This document shows positions 1-10,594 of a DNA stretch of 64,000 nt, piece by piece; positions within the stretch are counted from its first letter, which is position 1; each line of letters opens with the position of its first letter. A program made the translations under genes and the position numbers. Below the pieces are notes generated by a model, which was given only the letters and a program-made list of their open reading frames with translations, made no database searches and was not told the origin of the DNA. The DNA is from Cordylochernes scorpioides (lineage: Eukaryota; Arthropoda; Arachnida; Pseudoscorpiones; Chernetidae), in contig CP092870.1 of NCBI GenBank assembly GCA_030710605.1, positions 49,817,061 through 49,881,060 on the forward strand, given 5' to 3'.

Positions 1-760
1 CAATACTTAAAATATACAGCCTGAAGAATCTATTAAACTTGATGTATTGGTCTTTATTGTAAACAACTTGTTTTGTATTTGTCAGGTAAAGTTGGTTTTC
101 TTCCCTTAGATCAGAAGCTAACGGACGTAAGCCATTGAAATACGGCATGTTAAGTAGATTAACATTTATATCAACGTGGTAAGAGAGAAAGAAGGTGTGT
201 GTTAACTAGAAACCTTTAAAAAATGAATATATAAATAAATATAAAAAATGATAAAACTTACCAACATTAAAGGTTGAAGCTGCTAAAGCGTACACCAAGG
301 AAGAAGAAAAACACAAAAATAAAAGGTAAAATAAAAATAACAATAATAAACAAAGAGAGAGTTTCAAAATAATAGTTAAAACCACCAACAAAAAAGTAAA
401 TTAAAAGGTAATGAAGGCCGGGTGTCACCATTGATTTAACATTATACGTTTCATGATACTTCATCCATCAAGCTGCTGCTGGAAGAAAGAAAAAACATTA
501 AATATAGACCTCTCAAACTATGTAAAACTATTTTAAAATATTCCCCTACTTTTTAAAAATGAAAACCTCTCAAAATTGACATTTTTTTCTTTTTCAAAAA
601 AGCGCACAGGAAGAGAACAAAGATAAACTTTCTAAAAATATTGGCAAAATGCGCATTACTTTAATAGTTGCATTTTCTGGGTTTCTTCTTAAAAGTATAT
701 ATAAAGAGGGTAAATAAATACATATGATTAAATAGTTTCCTTCTATATAAATCTCTGCTA
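1..760. other. AT-rich intronic sequence, no recognised element
   Basis: No gene or repeat recognised. On the minus strand 262-279 is an 18-nt stretch bracketed by a good acceptor and GTAAGT donor; see the findings. Confidence 0.4.
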
Positions 761-1111
761 CAGTAGAACAACCTTCACGAGAGGACATTCCCGCTAGAGG
801 ACACCTCTCTACAAAAAACAGTTTTCATTTGTAAAATTGCTGTTATTACTATTTAGAAACTCTCCGGTAAGAGGACATCTCTCCCTAAAGAACACTTTGG
901 TTCTGCAATTAGGTATCCTTTACAGGGAGATTCTACTGTAGCAACTCTCTGGTAAGAGGACACCTCTCCCTGAAGGACACTTTGGCTCTGCAATTAGGTG
1001 TCCTTTACAGGGAGGTTCTACTGTAGTAACTCTCTGGTAAGAGGACACCTCTCTCTAAAGGACACTTTGGCTCTGCAATTAGGTGTTGTCCTTTAGAGGG
1101 AGGTTCTACCA
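761..1111. mobile_element. MITE A, pogo-like, internally tandem
   Basis: Begins after TA with CAGTAGAAC and ends with the inverted GGAGGTTCTAC, carrying about three internal copies of an 85-90 bp unit (gagaggacacctctcc...gcaattaggtgtcc). TA flanks and CAGTAGAAC-type ends suggest a pogo/Tigger-like non-autonomous DNA transposon. Related copies are at 16834-17009, 48971-49106 and 62387-63148. Confidence 0.6.
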
Positions 1112-1139
1112 TATCTGTATATAAACATGTTAGCGTCCA

Positions 1140-1640
1140 AGTCTAGTTCAACTCTTGGTGGCTATGTGGACAAATATTTTCCAATATTTGATGCCTCAAC
1201 GTAGCAAAGGGGTATTCCTAGGCGAATTACGTCTGGGCCTTAGGATCCTTGTAAGACCAACCAAGGGGTGAAGGCTCCTCACGAGGTATGGGGGCCAGTA
1301 GGCCACCCCAGCTAATTTCCAGCAGATCTGTGGAAGGGACCTTGCCATAGAATTCCTATTCCCGCCCATTGTATCAATGTCGAACCAACAACATGAACTA
1401 TGCGATCCGGGTATCCTCCGGCGCAATGGGTTAAGGCCCATAAGTGTAAAATAAGATGGCTGGCGTCGTGTTTGGAATGCAGTACGTACAGTGAACGATA
1501 ACGTTTGATCGCGGAGAATATGATATTACTATATGAACCTGAATAATTCCCACTTACTATATATACAGCAGTGGATGGACACTCTTTTGGAGACGAGATC
1601 CGAGCAATTCTCAGCGAGGATGAAGAGAACATATAAACCA
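1140..1640. repeat. Degraded LINE-like repeat fragment
   Basis: Bases 1455-1520 read like the LINE tail at 14368-14508 (GATGGCTGGCGTCGTGTTTGG, then a CAGTACGTACAGT-like stretch). The upstream part resembles 12640-12800. No intact frame. Confidence 0.4.
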
Positions 1641-2317
1641 GGGGATCTATTGCAAAAGCTAATATCTAGAAAGGTTTTCTCTTTTTACTTGCTACTATGT
1701 GTTGCTTAGTGTCATTGTTGTTTCTTATCATCTTGTGAAAATATTACACGAATTCCATGAGTTAATTCTTTTCCAGCTGTTTATAGACATTGTTGTTTCT
1801 TATCCCCTTGTGTAAATATTACACGAATTCCATCAGTTCATGCACCTCAAGCTGATCTCATGGAATGGAGTGTAGAGGTGCAGCTTTCGTTGATCATGGC
1901 ACCATGATCCAGGCACACTTTGGTGAAAGTCTGACTCTAATTTGAGGCCGTTTCTAACATGGAAGCTATTGCTGCCGACTCTAACATGAGTACAGACCTC
2001 CGTATCTCTGGAGAGGACCCTTACTGAGATCCATCAATCGGGTCAGTTGAACTCAGGATTTTTAAAGAGTTCTTTCTCTTCTAACAACGCTACTGTTGGT
2101 CCTCGACTGCTTATCGTCAGAGTTATTGCTGTTTCATAGCTGCCCTAGTTCATATCTGAAGGTTGTTCCCCTATCTACCACCTGGGGATGTGTCCTGTAG
2201 CAGTCAGTTCTGCCGAGGGGTGTTTCTCAGTGAATTATTGATACCATGACAACCGCCCTAATATCTCCATAGGATCTATATAAGGATGGTCCCAGCAGCA
2301 AGCGGGTATGTCCTCAC
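1640..2317. other. Intronic sequence with a short tandem duplication
   Basis: A roughly 54-bp segment containing ATATTACACGAATTCCAT occurs at about 1711-1764 and again at 1788-1841. Nothing else recognised. CELF downstream exons were sought on the minus strand and not found. Confidence 0.4.
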
Positions 2318-2467
2318 CAGGAGCGGGGTAGCAGCACTGGCGGCAGCGGAGGAGGCGGCTAGGGTGCTGTACGGGTATCCCTGCAGCACGGCCATCTGCT
2401 GTCTCTTCTTCTGCTCCTTCTCCTGCGGGGTGTCGGCAAACTTCACCTGCAGGGGGCCGCGGCAGCC
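2318..2467 (-). CDS. CELF: CELF/Bruno-like exon: end of RRM2 and start of divergent linker (150 nt)
   Basis: Fourth CELF exon in transcript order, 50 codons, phase 0 at both ends. Acceptor GTTCCCCAG|GGC, donor CTG|GTGAGG. It opens with GCRGPLQVKFADTPQEKEQK, the CELF signature after RRM2 (GCSSPxVVKFADTxKxKEQ). The basic KEQKKRQQ run is closest to CELF1/2 and fly Bruno-1 (arrest) rather than CELF3-6/Bruno-3 (KERTxRR). It then enters a low-complexity Ala/Ser stretch (LAASSAAASAATPLL), typical of the linker between RRM2 and RRM3. Reading past the donor gives a stop after 13 codons. Downstream exons with RRM3 are not recognisable left of this exon and probably lie outside. The upstream frame to the start of an EYGENGVPQ extension is intronic. 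Confidence 0.93.
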
Positions 2468-2624
2468 CTGGGGAACACCATTCTCGCCATACTCTCTAGG
2501 AAGAAAGAAAACTGCCATAAATTTTATAAACAGCAGCAATGCGTTTCTTTAATCGTGCAAAGTACAAACTTTCGGATCTTTATAATCCTTCCACAGACAT
2601 GGCTTTGAGTTGAAATAATGAGGA

Positions 2625-2990
2625 TATATATTAAAAATAAAAAAGACATATCCCGACTGAGCTCACATGAGCATTTTTGATGGCAGAGCGCCATCTAGTG
2701 GAATAAAAATAAACTAAACGTTTATTCAACTTGTTCCATGATATTTGGCCAACCCAATTTCTTGATAAATCAAGAAAAGTCAGACATGAACGCGTTTCGG
2801 GCTCTTGACCCTCGTCAAAGTGGTGCTGACTGTACCTCTACGACCAAAATTTGGTCCCAGAAGCTTCCTGAGAAATCAAGAAATATAAAAATATTAAAAA
2901 CAAAGAAGGCATATCCTGAACAGGAGCACATGTGCTTTTTAGATGGCAGAGCGCTATCTAGTGGAACAGAACGTTGATTTAGCCTGTTCC
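2625..2990 (-). mobile_element. Family B element(s), hammerhead-like core degraded
   Basis: Carries the family-B hallmark GATGGCAGAGCGCCATCTAG twice, so two fused units. The minus-strand core near 2786-2826 reads TTTGACGA, then a GGGTCAAGAGCCC hairpin, GAAA and CGCGTT. It is the family hammerhead with C3 of the core changed to T. Confidence 0.6.
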
Positions 2991-3049
2991 CTCATTTTTT
3001 CTATTATTTTTTCACATATATAAATATGTTATAAAGGACTGCGGCGGGT

Positions 3050-3390
3050 GATTATAAACAATACTTAAAGTTACACCGCATAAGTTTCTTTTCTATGAAA
3101 AATCAATATTTAGTTCAAATAGAAATATTTACTATTTCTAACTTTTTTTTTTAAATGAAGTATGAGAGGGTGAAAATATGAAGAGTAATGGCGAACGGAA
3201 AAATAAAAGTGTCCAGGGGCGGGAATTTTTTATTTTTATAAAGTTTCATATTTTCTCTCTCTCTCTCTCTCTCTCACCCTCTCATACTTCATTTTAAAAA
3301 AAAGTTAGAAATAGTAAATATTTCTCTTTGAAATAAATATTGATTTTTCATAGAAAAGAAACTTATGCAGTGTAACTTTAAGTATTTATA
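3050..3390. mobile_element. Foldback element G (palindromic MITE)
   Basis: Arms of about 110 bp (3060-3170 and 3270-3390) are reverse complements, with sequence such as AAGTTTCTTTTCTATGAAAA. The centre holds TGTCCAGGGGCGGGAA, the reverse complement of the 3' end of the tRNA-like sequence seen in the copy at 5645-6040. Confidence 0.65.
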
Positions 3391-3639
3391 TAAATGTGTA
3401 AATAATATTGAATATTTATATATCCTCATTCCCTCAACATATAGCCATGCCTGTAAAAGGATTATAAAGATCCGAAAGCTTGTACTTTGCACGAATAAAG
3501 ACGCATTGCTACTGGTTATACTCTAATCTCATAGCTACCGAATAGAGAGAGAGAGAGATATGTGATGAAATTACTAATATTGGATGTAGTATTTGTGTGC
3601 TATATGTGTGCATATTTCTATATCCGACCTAATTATAAT

Positions 3640-3765
3640 ATTAACATGACGCTCTAACCAATTGAGCTAACATTAGAGTAGGTAACACCCTCGATTCCCG
3701 ACGGCCATGAACCGGGATTGAATCCCGCGTTAACATTTTGTTTAATATGTGAATAACCTTCATAT
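3640..3765. mobile_element. SINE-like repeat 2
   Basis: Shared with 61235-61345 (ACCCTCGATTCCCGAC...GGCCATGAACCGGGATTG...GCGTTAACATTTTG). It contains box-B-like and box-A-like stretches (TTAGCTCAATTGGTTAGAGC on the minus strand), suggesting tRNA derivation. Confidence 0.45.
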
Positions 3766-4638
3766 ATTATTCATTTTGTAAATATCATAAACTAGGTTGC
3801 TTTTGTTGAGCGGTACCTAATATAGTGATTTTGGAAGAGGATATAATATAAACTTTAGGTTTCATTATTGTTTCGGATTTGAACAACGGAACACACACAC
3901 TATACTGACCAAGCTCTATTATCTCAAGTTGCCTGAGAAGTGTAATTGTTTGGTTTATATATACACGATGAAGTGTATAGGAGCGCCATTATTGCATATT
4001 ACAATATTGTAGCAAAGTATTTATTATTTTATTAACAAAGTATCATTTTTATGTTTTTATTTATAGATTTGGTCTTTTTACCTTGTATTTATAATCTATA
4101 ATCCAAATTGAACCCTATTACGATATACTTTAATAAATAGAAAAATTTAGATTTTTTGATAATTCAATATAAGATTTTTTAAAACTCTATGCGTTACCAA
4201 ATTTTATTTACAGAGGAAATCTATAAAAGTGGATGAAAGATAACAATGTGTTGCCTTTGAATAAAGTGGGTGAAAATCTCAAACAGAGTGTGAATGAGCA
4301 ATGAGGTAGGAGTTTCATAATTTTCTATAGTCTATTATTTTTCATGGTGTTCTGTGATGCTTACTTCTTGATCCATTTGGGTCGTGGAAAGGAAAGTGAA
4401 TTAACATGTCCTTAAGTGCAAGTTGTGTATCTTAAGTGTCTACTCTGCAAACTTCCCTCGTTGCTTATCTTTTGTTGATCATTCATAGTTTGTTCTTGCT
4501 TATAATTGCTGTGTCATCCTGAAGTTTGTCTTTCCTAAGTTTCCACGTGGCAATATGATCAGGTGGAATAGAAAGGAGTGAATTGTATGTTGGGGAAGAC
4601 GTTTTAAGGAATCATCGATAGGGCAATATGCGACATAC
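3766..4638. other. Intronic, no recognised element
   Basis: AT-rich single-copy-looking sequence. No convincing ORF or repeat. Confidence 0.35.
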
Positions 4639-4718
4639 CTGGACGGTCTGCGAGTTGTTGAGGCCCTTGATGGCTTGTAGGGCGCTCTGGCGAGAGGTGA
4701 ACGTCACGAAGGCGCAGC
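4639..4718 (-). CDS. CELF: CELF/Bruno-like exon: C-terminal half of RRM2 (80 nt)
   Basis: Third CELF exon in transcript order, 80 nt, the same length as the conserved CELF exon at this place. Minus strand: acceptor GTGTTCCAG|GC, donor CAG|GTATGT. With the phase-1 G from the previous exon it encodes GCAFVTFTSRQSALQAI, then KGLNNSQTVQ. GCAFVTFT is the RNP1 motif with the RNA-stacking aromatics of an RRM. The family equivalent is GCAFVTFTTRAMAQTAI...QTME. It ends in phase 0 and leads to GCRGPLQVKFADT in the exon at 2318-2467. A GC-rich island in AT-rich intron supports coding constraint. Confidence is high. Confidence 0.93.
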
Positions 4719-5569
4719 CTGGAACACCACCAGCTCACTCTGAGGGAAAATTGATCAAGGATTCGACAATCTTAAAAAAAAAAACAGATGAAAAGGTATG
4801 AACAAACTTGTCCCTTTATCTCTCTCTCTCTCAAATAATAATAAATATATATATGTTGTGTTGTAGTTTATGCTGTAGGATGACTGTAGTGTGGCATGTT
4901 GGTTAGAAGCAGTCGTGGTGGTTGAGTGATGGGTGGTAAGGACACACAGGATCCAGAGGCCCCGTGAGGAAATAGATCGGGGAGGAAATAGAGAAGGTCC
5001 GAGGACCACCATGGGAACAACTGGTGTCGAGACTACCTCGGTGAGAACTGTCCCCTAACAATCACATCCAGCCGCTTTTAAACCGATTTGAGTAAGATAA
5101 ATCCCCTAGGGGAGAGTGAAGACACTTGTTTACCAAGGGGGTTGTTTTACTCTGGCTATCTTCCCTTGTACTCAGGCCATTCTATTGATATATTTCCGAA
5201 TATTATGACACACATATATATTAGAGAGAGAGAGAGAAATTTGCTTAAGGGCAACATATTCATGAGAGAGCTCTCATCATATTTCTCTTTAATGAATACA
5301 AGTACTGTATCCTCTCTGTGAACATACCACCTGTGGAAACTACCATATGAGCGAATGGTAACTAGGCCTGTTTCCTACAATGGGTTGTCATTCTGTCACA
5401 GCGACATTAACAACTGACATTATATATGATGGACGAATAAATGTGGAAAAAATTAAGGCAACTTTACTTTTTTTAAATTAAAAGTTGAGTATCATCCAGT
5501 TTGGATCTAATTTGCTTATAAGTATCTTACTATACTTATTACTAGTATATGTATAGTATATTTATTTAA

Positions 5570-5640
5570 TTGACATATCGGACGCGATATCCCAGCTTGG
5601 GATACTTGCGCCTAAATACATTTTAGCAGCTTATATACTA
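5570..5640. mobile_element. LINE 3' tail fragment
   Basis: GCGATATCCCAGCTTGGGATA then CTTGCGCCTAAATACATT. The same type of tail ends the LINE arms at 51150-51180 and 51780-51830 and the fragment at 29780-29830. Confidence 0.45.
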
Positions 5641-5644
5641 TACT

Positions 5645-6040
5645 AAATATAGTATTTCGTTTAAAAGAAACACATGCGGGATTATTTTCAAATGTCGTTT
5701 TACAATCATAAGCCGCACATAATATTGTATTATAAATTACCTCATATAATATTTACGAACGGAAAAATATGTCCAGGGTAGCCTAGTGGACATGGCATCT
5801 GCCCGGTAAGCGGAACACTGTGGGTTCGATTCCCATCCCTGGACACTTTTATTTTTCCGTTTATCTCTCTCTCTCTCTCTCTCTCATTACTCTTCACAAT
5901 CAATCCTTTCATACTTTATACCTAAGGTTAGAAATAATCGCTGTTTATCCTTTAAATAAATTTCGATTTTTCGTTTAAAAGAAACACATGCGAGATAATT
6001 TTCAAATGTCGTTCTACAATCATAAGCCGCATTATACTAA
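5645..6040. mobile_element. Foldback element G with complete tRNA-like core
   Basis: Arms containing AAAGAAACACATGCGGGAT / reverse complement flank a full tRNA-like sequence (5772-5844) and a (TC)n tract. Other copies (3050-3390, 7455-7790, 60150-60400) keep at most the last part of the tRNA sequence. Confidence 0.6.
5772..5844 (+). tRNA. tRNA-like sequence (SINE head or tRNA pseudogene)
   Basis: It folds as a cloverleaf. Acceptor TCCAGGG/CCCTGGA pairs over 7 bp, followed by TA, a 3-bp D stem (GCC/GGC), an anticodon stem TCTGC/GCGGA and a T arm GTGGG-TTCGATT-CCCAT. Box B (GGTTCGATTCC) is perfect. The anticodon loop CCGGTAA would give anticodon GGT (Thr) but has C instead of the invariant U at position 33. 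It also sits inside a foldback repeat, so I favour a tRNA-derived mobile element over a working tRNA. Confidence 0.55.
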
Positions 6041-6599
6041 ATATACTAGAACATATAGCAGTATATTACTATACTTAACCCAGACACCAGCGTTACCACC
6101 GTGCCCTCAGTATGGAGTAGAAACTGTACAGAGGCAACCATTTGACCGGATCAAACCAGCACTCTGACCGCTAGTTTTTACAATCAAATGTCCCAATGGT
6201 ATGTGATTGTCCAACCTGAGTCCTGGTAACCAAACAACGCTCTCTGATACCTTACAAGAACAGAGTCGAAGTGCCTTCTACTTGTGATACATTTACAGTA
6301 TAATACAGTTGCAAACTACTTACAACCTCTCCTCTACATGACGGCCGGTAGAAGCAGCACAAGTAAGACCTGTAGTACGGTGTCGTGAGCCGCTACGGTA
6401 ACTGTGAACTGTGGCTGACTAACTGGAGTCACATGGAGTGGACAAGACACCACCACTACTACTTACCACATCCAGGTATACATGTTTGAATTTAAAGTGA
6501 AAACATATTAATAGTTGAGAGAGTCCAGTACTTTGAATTTATGAAAAACACTTCGATTTTTGCTTCAAAGCGGTACCTAATTTTTTCACATATTTATTA

Positions 6600-6880
6600 C
6601 TTTAACGCAGTTACCGTGTTAGGAGGAGATTAATAGAATCGCCGAATGTCATGGTCCATTTGGATGAGGAAAGCGAAGACTAAAACGCGGCTGATTCCAC
6701 ACTCGTCTTTTCAGTGAAACGCTAACCTATGTACGGTGGATTCTTTGCCCCTGGACATGTGTCGGAACTGGAGGCTGTTGGGTTCTGCAATGCCTGGAGT
6801 ATAGGAGCTCCATCTATGTTTCCTTCCTGTGGTGAATCTGTATAAGACTGGTGGTCTTAATAAAGCTGTTTGTCTGTACT
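6600..6880 (+). mobile_element. LINE 3' end-like repeat H
   Basis: Shares long stretches with 31440-31735 and, inverted, 57160-57400: GGAGATTAATAGAATCGCCG, GACATGTGTCGGAACTGGAG, and an ATAAAG-containing end. No intact frame. Confidence 0.5.
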
Positions 6881-6889
6881 GTAACGGTT

Positions 6890-7150
6890 TTAAAAAATGG
6901 AAGCATTGAAGTACGGATGTTTTTTAAATGTAAAACAAAAATCTACCGTCCTTACTGCGATGAAAAGTATTGGAAGGGCTTGACTCATCAGTGGTGAACC
7001 CTTCCAGCAGTTTCGCCAATTTAATCTACCAGACCGCTTCTTAGAGTTCTAATAATGTATTGAACGATTCTGCTTATATATGCTGCAATGAAGGGGGGGA
7101 TCTTAGAAATGGTATTCAAGCAAACTATGGACATAAACCTTTATACCGGT
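6890..7150. mobile_element. MITE C fragment
   Basis: Contains TCCTTACTGCGATGAAAA, GGCTTGACTCATCAGTGGTG and the CCAGCAGTTTCGCCAATTTA core shared with about 20 copies in the window. Confidence 0.6.
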
Positions 7151-7190
7151 CTTGTTGGTGATTCACCTCGATCAAAATAGAAGAACCTAC

Positions 7191-7316
7191 CTTTACTCTG
7201 ATTGTTGGAGTCCCTCAATATAGCGCATTCCTCAATGGCGCCGTAGGGGGAAAAGAGCATCCGCACGTGCTCTTCCGTGAACTCCCGGGATAGCATGCCG
7301 ATGAAGAGTTTCCGAT
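7191..7316 (-). CDS. CELF: CELF/Bruno-like exon: N-terminal half of RRM2 (126 nt)
   Basis: Second CELF exon in transcript order. The minus strand reads acceptor GTGATTCAG, then a 126-nt exon, then donor AAAG|GTAGGT. The incoming phase-1 G makes Asp, giving [13 protein letters not shown], followed by a segment ending [18 protein letters not shown] is the RNP2 strand of CELF RRM2 (family form [11 protein letters not shown] or RKLFIGMISKK). The later [15 protein letters not shown] matches the family FSPFGxIEECxxLRD. RRM2 binds GU-rich RNA with RRM1. The exon ends in phase 1 and the next exon starts GC-TGC, restoring the Gly-Cys of RNP1. Divergence from insect Bruno in the helix ([10 protein letters not shown]) suggests a non-fly arthropod. 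Both reading frame and splice sites are clear. Confidence 0.93.
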
Positions 7317-7454
7317 CTGAATCACAATATATTTACATCAATCATTCGCTCAATATACGGGAACCCATCCCCTAATGTGATATAGCAAAATGGTTGACTT
7401 GTTTGGATGGGAAATGAACACAATTTTATCTTTGCATCTTTATCATTAATACAA

Positions 7455-7790
7455 TATAATGCGGCTTATGATTGTAAAACGACATTTGGCAATTATACCG
7501 CAAATGTTTCTTTTGAACGAAAAATATAAATTTATTTTAAGGAGAAATAACTATTATTTCTAACCTTAGGGATGAAGTATGAATGGATGAATTGTGAAGA
7601 GTAATGATGAATGAAAAATAAAAGTATCCAGGGATGAACATTTTTTTCGATTTATCTCATTACTCTTCACAAGTAATCCTATCATACTTCATCCCTAAGG
7701 TTAGAAATAATCGTTATTTCTCCTTAAAATAAATTTCGATTTTTCGTTCAAAAGAAATATCTGCGGTATAATCTTTATGATTGTCACCCA
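7455..7790. mobile_element. Foldback element G
   Basis: Palindromic: AAATGTTTCTTTTGAACGAA at 7505 and its complement near 7760. Arms also pair at CCTTAGGGATGAAGTATGA. The centre is a tRNA 3'-end remnant (GTATCCAGGGATG). Confidence 0.65.
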
Positions 7791-7939
7791 GTTTATTAAA
7801 CCGACTTACTTCCAGTCTTTGTTAGAGCGCTGAATTTTATTTTAAATCTTTCGTTCGTTCATTTGTTAGATATTGACAAGTTTCGATTATTTACAATACA
7901 TTGGAGATATGAAAGGGGTTTTACAAGGTAGAGACATAT

Positions 7940-8150
7940 TTATATTATAAAATAAATAAAGCTTCCAGGGTTAAGTTTCTTGTTCAAATTTTTATTTTCA
8001 AGCTTTCGGACTTGTCAGTCCTTCAACAGGATTATCACGATAATAAATTGATGATATATTCTATTTTTATATACAAATTAATTTTTACATTAAACTTACA
8101 AGAAACTTAACCCTGGAAGCTTTATTTATTTTATAATATTATAAATATAT
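7940..8150 (-). mobile_element. Hammerhead-type element N, decayed core
   Basis: Tails AAGCTTCCAGGGTTAAGTTT and their complement lie at both ends. The minus-strand core CTGTTGA (8023-8029), stem II GGAC-TGACAA-GTCC and GAAA (8004-8007) is followed by GCTTGAAAATA. It matches the intact copy at 56798-56823 except A6 to T. Confidence 0.6.
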
Positions 8151-8890
8151 CAGGGTAAAACATGTTTATATTATTTATATAAAGGAAAAGTGGCAGAGAT
8201 GGAATGTTTTAAAGGTTAGAGCTAGGTGTTACGTATGTTAACGTTATAAATTGTGACATATATATAATCCACAACAAAAACAAATTTTTATTATTATTTT
8301 TAAAAAAATATTTTACTACTCTCTCTTTTAGTTTTAATTGATATATTCATTGGTCGAAGAGATTGGTATGAGAATCAGGTAGCAAGGTCGAAACTCTCGC
8401 CGGGTTTACTTTTGATAAGACCCGGCCCGGTACCAATCTCTTTCCATCCTGATTGAACCATTATGTTTTCCATTAACACAAAAGAAACAATTTTGACTCC
8501 AATTTGCACTAAAAAAATATTGAAGGTGTTATTAACACAAAAAAAAGGAAAAAAAAAAAACAAAACTTTTGAAAATACTTTAAAAAAAATAAAATTTATT
8601 TCTTTTTATCTTTAAACGTTTGATAAAAGGTTAACATGGTTCTGTCTTTGCTCTTTTTCTTATCCTAATACCTTCAATTCTTATTTTTTCCCTAATGTTC
8701 TGCTTCTATGACGCGTAACTGCCGAAGCTACAGCGTTAACTTGTTATAACCCTATGTTGTTACTTAAAATACAAAACCTTTTTGATACCTTAAAAGTAAT
8801 ATTTTTATAATTTGTTTTTAATTATCAATACTCCTTCTCTAATACCAACTATCTTTCATATAAATTATATTTAATTATACTCACATATAT
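8150..8890. other. AT-rich sequence with a family-I fragment
   Basis: 8700-8870 (GACGCGTAACTGCCGAAGCT, AACCTTTTTGATACCTTA) is shared with 17100-17200 and with the palindrome at 59800-60070. The rest is unrecognised. Confidence 0.4.
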
Positions 8891-9150
8891 ATATTAAATG
8901 AAAATGTTATTTTATTTGAAAATTATAATTTATAGAAATATTACTCTGTTAATTCGACCGCCAGAGGTCGCCGCTTTCTCTATATAAATCCATTGTTGTT
9001 TTTTCCCGTTGGCCGGCTCAAACCTTTTGTACATATGTAAATAGGTCTTTTGTTTCATTTATTCTATTCACCTTAAAACAGGTAGTACTTTATTAAATTA
9101 TATATTTATGTTCCATAAGCTTAATTAAATCTATTTCTGATCTTAACTAT
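8890..9150 (+). mobile_element. Family E repeat
   Basis: CGACCGCCAGAGGTCGC, TTCCCGTTGGCCGGCTCAAA, TTTTGTACATATGTAAATA and a CACCTTAAAACAGGTAGTAC-type segment. Shared with 17745-18240, 23510-23930, 33680-34010, 48590-48960, 56830-57060, 57430-57830 and 58310-58690. Non-autonomous; class uncertain. Confidence 0.5.
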
Positions 9151-10190
9151 TTTTATTTATACAATGTACAAATGTATATTGTTGCATCATGATTAATGCG
9201 CGTATTTTTGAAATTATTTAAAATATTATTTTTAATATATTTTTAAAATTTTAATTATATATTTATTTATTTTTATTTAAAACAGGTTATTTAGATTACC
9301 ATCATTCCTTTTGTAATATTTTATTGTACATATATCTTTATTGGTTATTTGAGCGAGAGAGGACCTAGACCAAGACTGCGGATCACGACCTACGAGGAAG
9401 ACAAGAATAAATAAACACACTAACTTTAAAAGGTAATTTATTTGTATTTACCTTTATTTATTTGCTTTGACTATGGAAATTCGCTCGGGAAACGTGTATA
9501 ATACCAAGAAGGAAGAAACCAAAGTCGACGAACCTGCAAAGCTGCAACTTGGTGCAACAATATATATGTACAAATGTATATATATTAGAAACAGAATAGG
9601 CATATCCTGAGCACTTACATGAGGTTTACGGATGGAGCTCTGCTATATAAAAATTCGTGTGAACGGTCAGGATCAGGATATGTCTATTTTATTTTTAATA
9701 TCAACACCTGATCTTTTTCAATTTTAAATTACGAGTATTTATATATCAAAAATTACAATCTGTCCATAAAATATATTGTATTTTTATTGTATATAATATA
9801 TATAAATTGTAAACTACCTTAAGTTCGAGTAGTTTGTAGAACATGGTAGAAACAATTAGGTGCGGGCTAGAGAATAAAATAATTGAAAGGAAGATCCATC
9901 ATACGCCCGCCTACCCTCCCTGACAAAATAAAAACGGCAAGAGTTGTGATTATTTGAAGTGGATCTGTGATATTCATTTGTCAAGTAATAGCTGCTATTT
10001 ACTCAGGATAATTCTGTTTTATTAAAGTTTACATTAAGATGCAAATATTCTTAATTTAGTTTGGTGATTAAGTGATTTAATGAAATTCCTTTAATAATTC
10101 TCCCCCTCCCTGAAGGAAGTTTTATTAGAGCGGGGTTTAATGAAATTCTCTATTGGAATCAGATTGTTATTTTTAGAGACAGACACGATA
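9150..10190. other. AT-rich sequence with a family-B remnant
   Basis: 9590-9720 carries GGCATATCCTGAGCAC and GGATCAGGATATGTCTATTT, ends of family B without the core. Nothing else recognised. Confidence 0.35.
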
Positions 10191-10215
10191 TATATGTTGA
10201 CTTTTATATAGTGAG

Positions 10216-10262
10216 ATTGTTTCTGATGAAGACGATTTTTGTCGAAATGTCGAAGAGTGTCT
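10216..10262 (+). ncRNA. Hammerhead ribozyme motif, family M
   Basis: CTGATGA at 10223-10229, stem II GAC...GTC (10231-10243), GAAA at 10244-10247, then UGUC with predicted cleavage after C10251. Flanks pair weakly as stem I (GAA with TTT, then further A-U/G-U pairs). All core nucleotides are canonical. Function is inferred from family knowledge. Confidence 0.6.
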
Positions 10263-10594
10263 GTTATTTCAACAACAATGAATACCAACTAGGCACTCTT
10301 CAACAAAAAGATGTACGAGTTAAATTGACAAAATAGAAACTGATATTTTGACCATATTTTTAATATATTTAATATTCTTTACGCATAAGAGATATATTTA
10401 CGATAATAGCCAATGAAATAACATAATTGGAGGTAAGGGGGAACTAACTTGTGTTTATACACATAGCGTAATCGCGCCATACATATGTAATTGAAGTAAG
10501 TAAGAAGGACGTAACCAATTTAACGTTACATATTATTGATTATTAATAGCAATTATACAAAACAAAGTGGAGTCGGTGGAAGGATGGTCTAAAC

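Larger units (their letters stand above)
2468..4638 (-). other. CELF intron, 2,171 bp
   Basis: Donor GTATGT at 4638, acceptor TTCCCCAG at 2468. It contains a ribozyme-type repeat (family B), a foldback element and a SINE-like fragment. Confidence 0.8.
4719..7190 (-). other. CELF intron, 2,472 bp
   Basis: Donor GTAGGT at 7190, acceptor TTCCAG at 4719. It holds a palindromic repeat with a tRNA-like core, LINE 3' debris and part of a MITE-C unit. Confidence 0.8.

Noticed and set aside
482-500. Acceptor-like TTTCTTCCAG followed by CAGCAGCTT on the minus strand near 490
   Set aside because: Frame 0 stops after five codons and no good donor follows in other frames.
5772-5844. Functional tRNA-Thr gene
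   Set aside because: C at position 33, anticodon GGT unusual for eukaryotic nuclear Thr, and location within a foldback repeat argue for a SINE-type relic.
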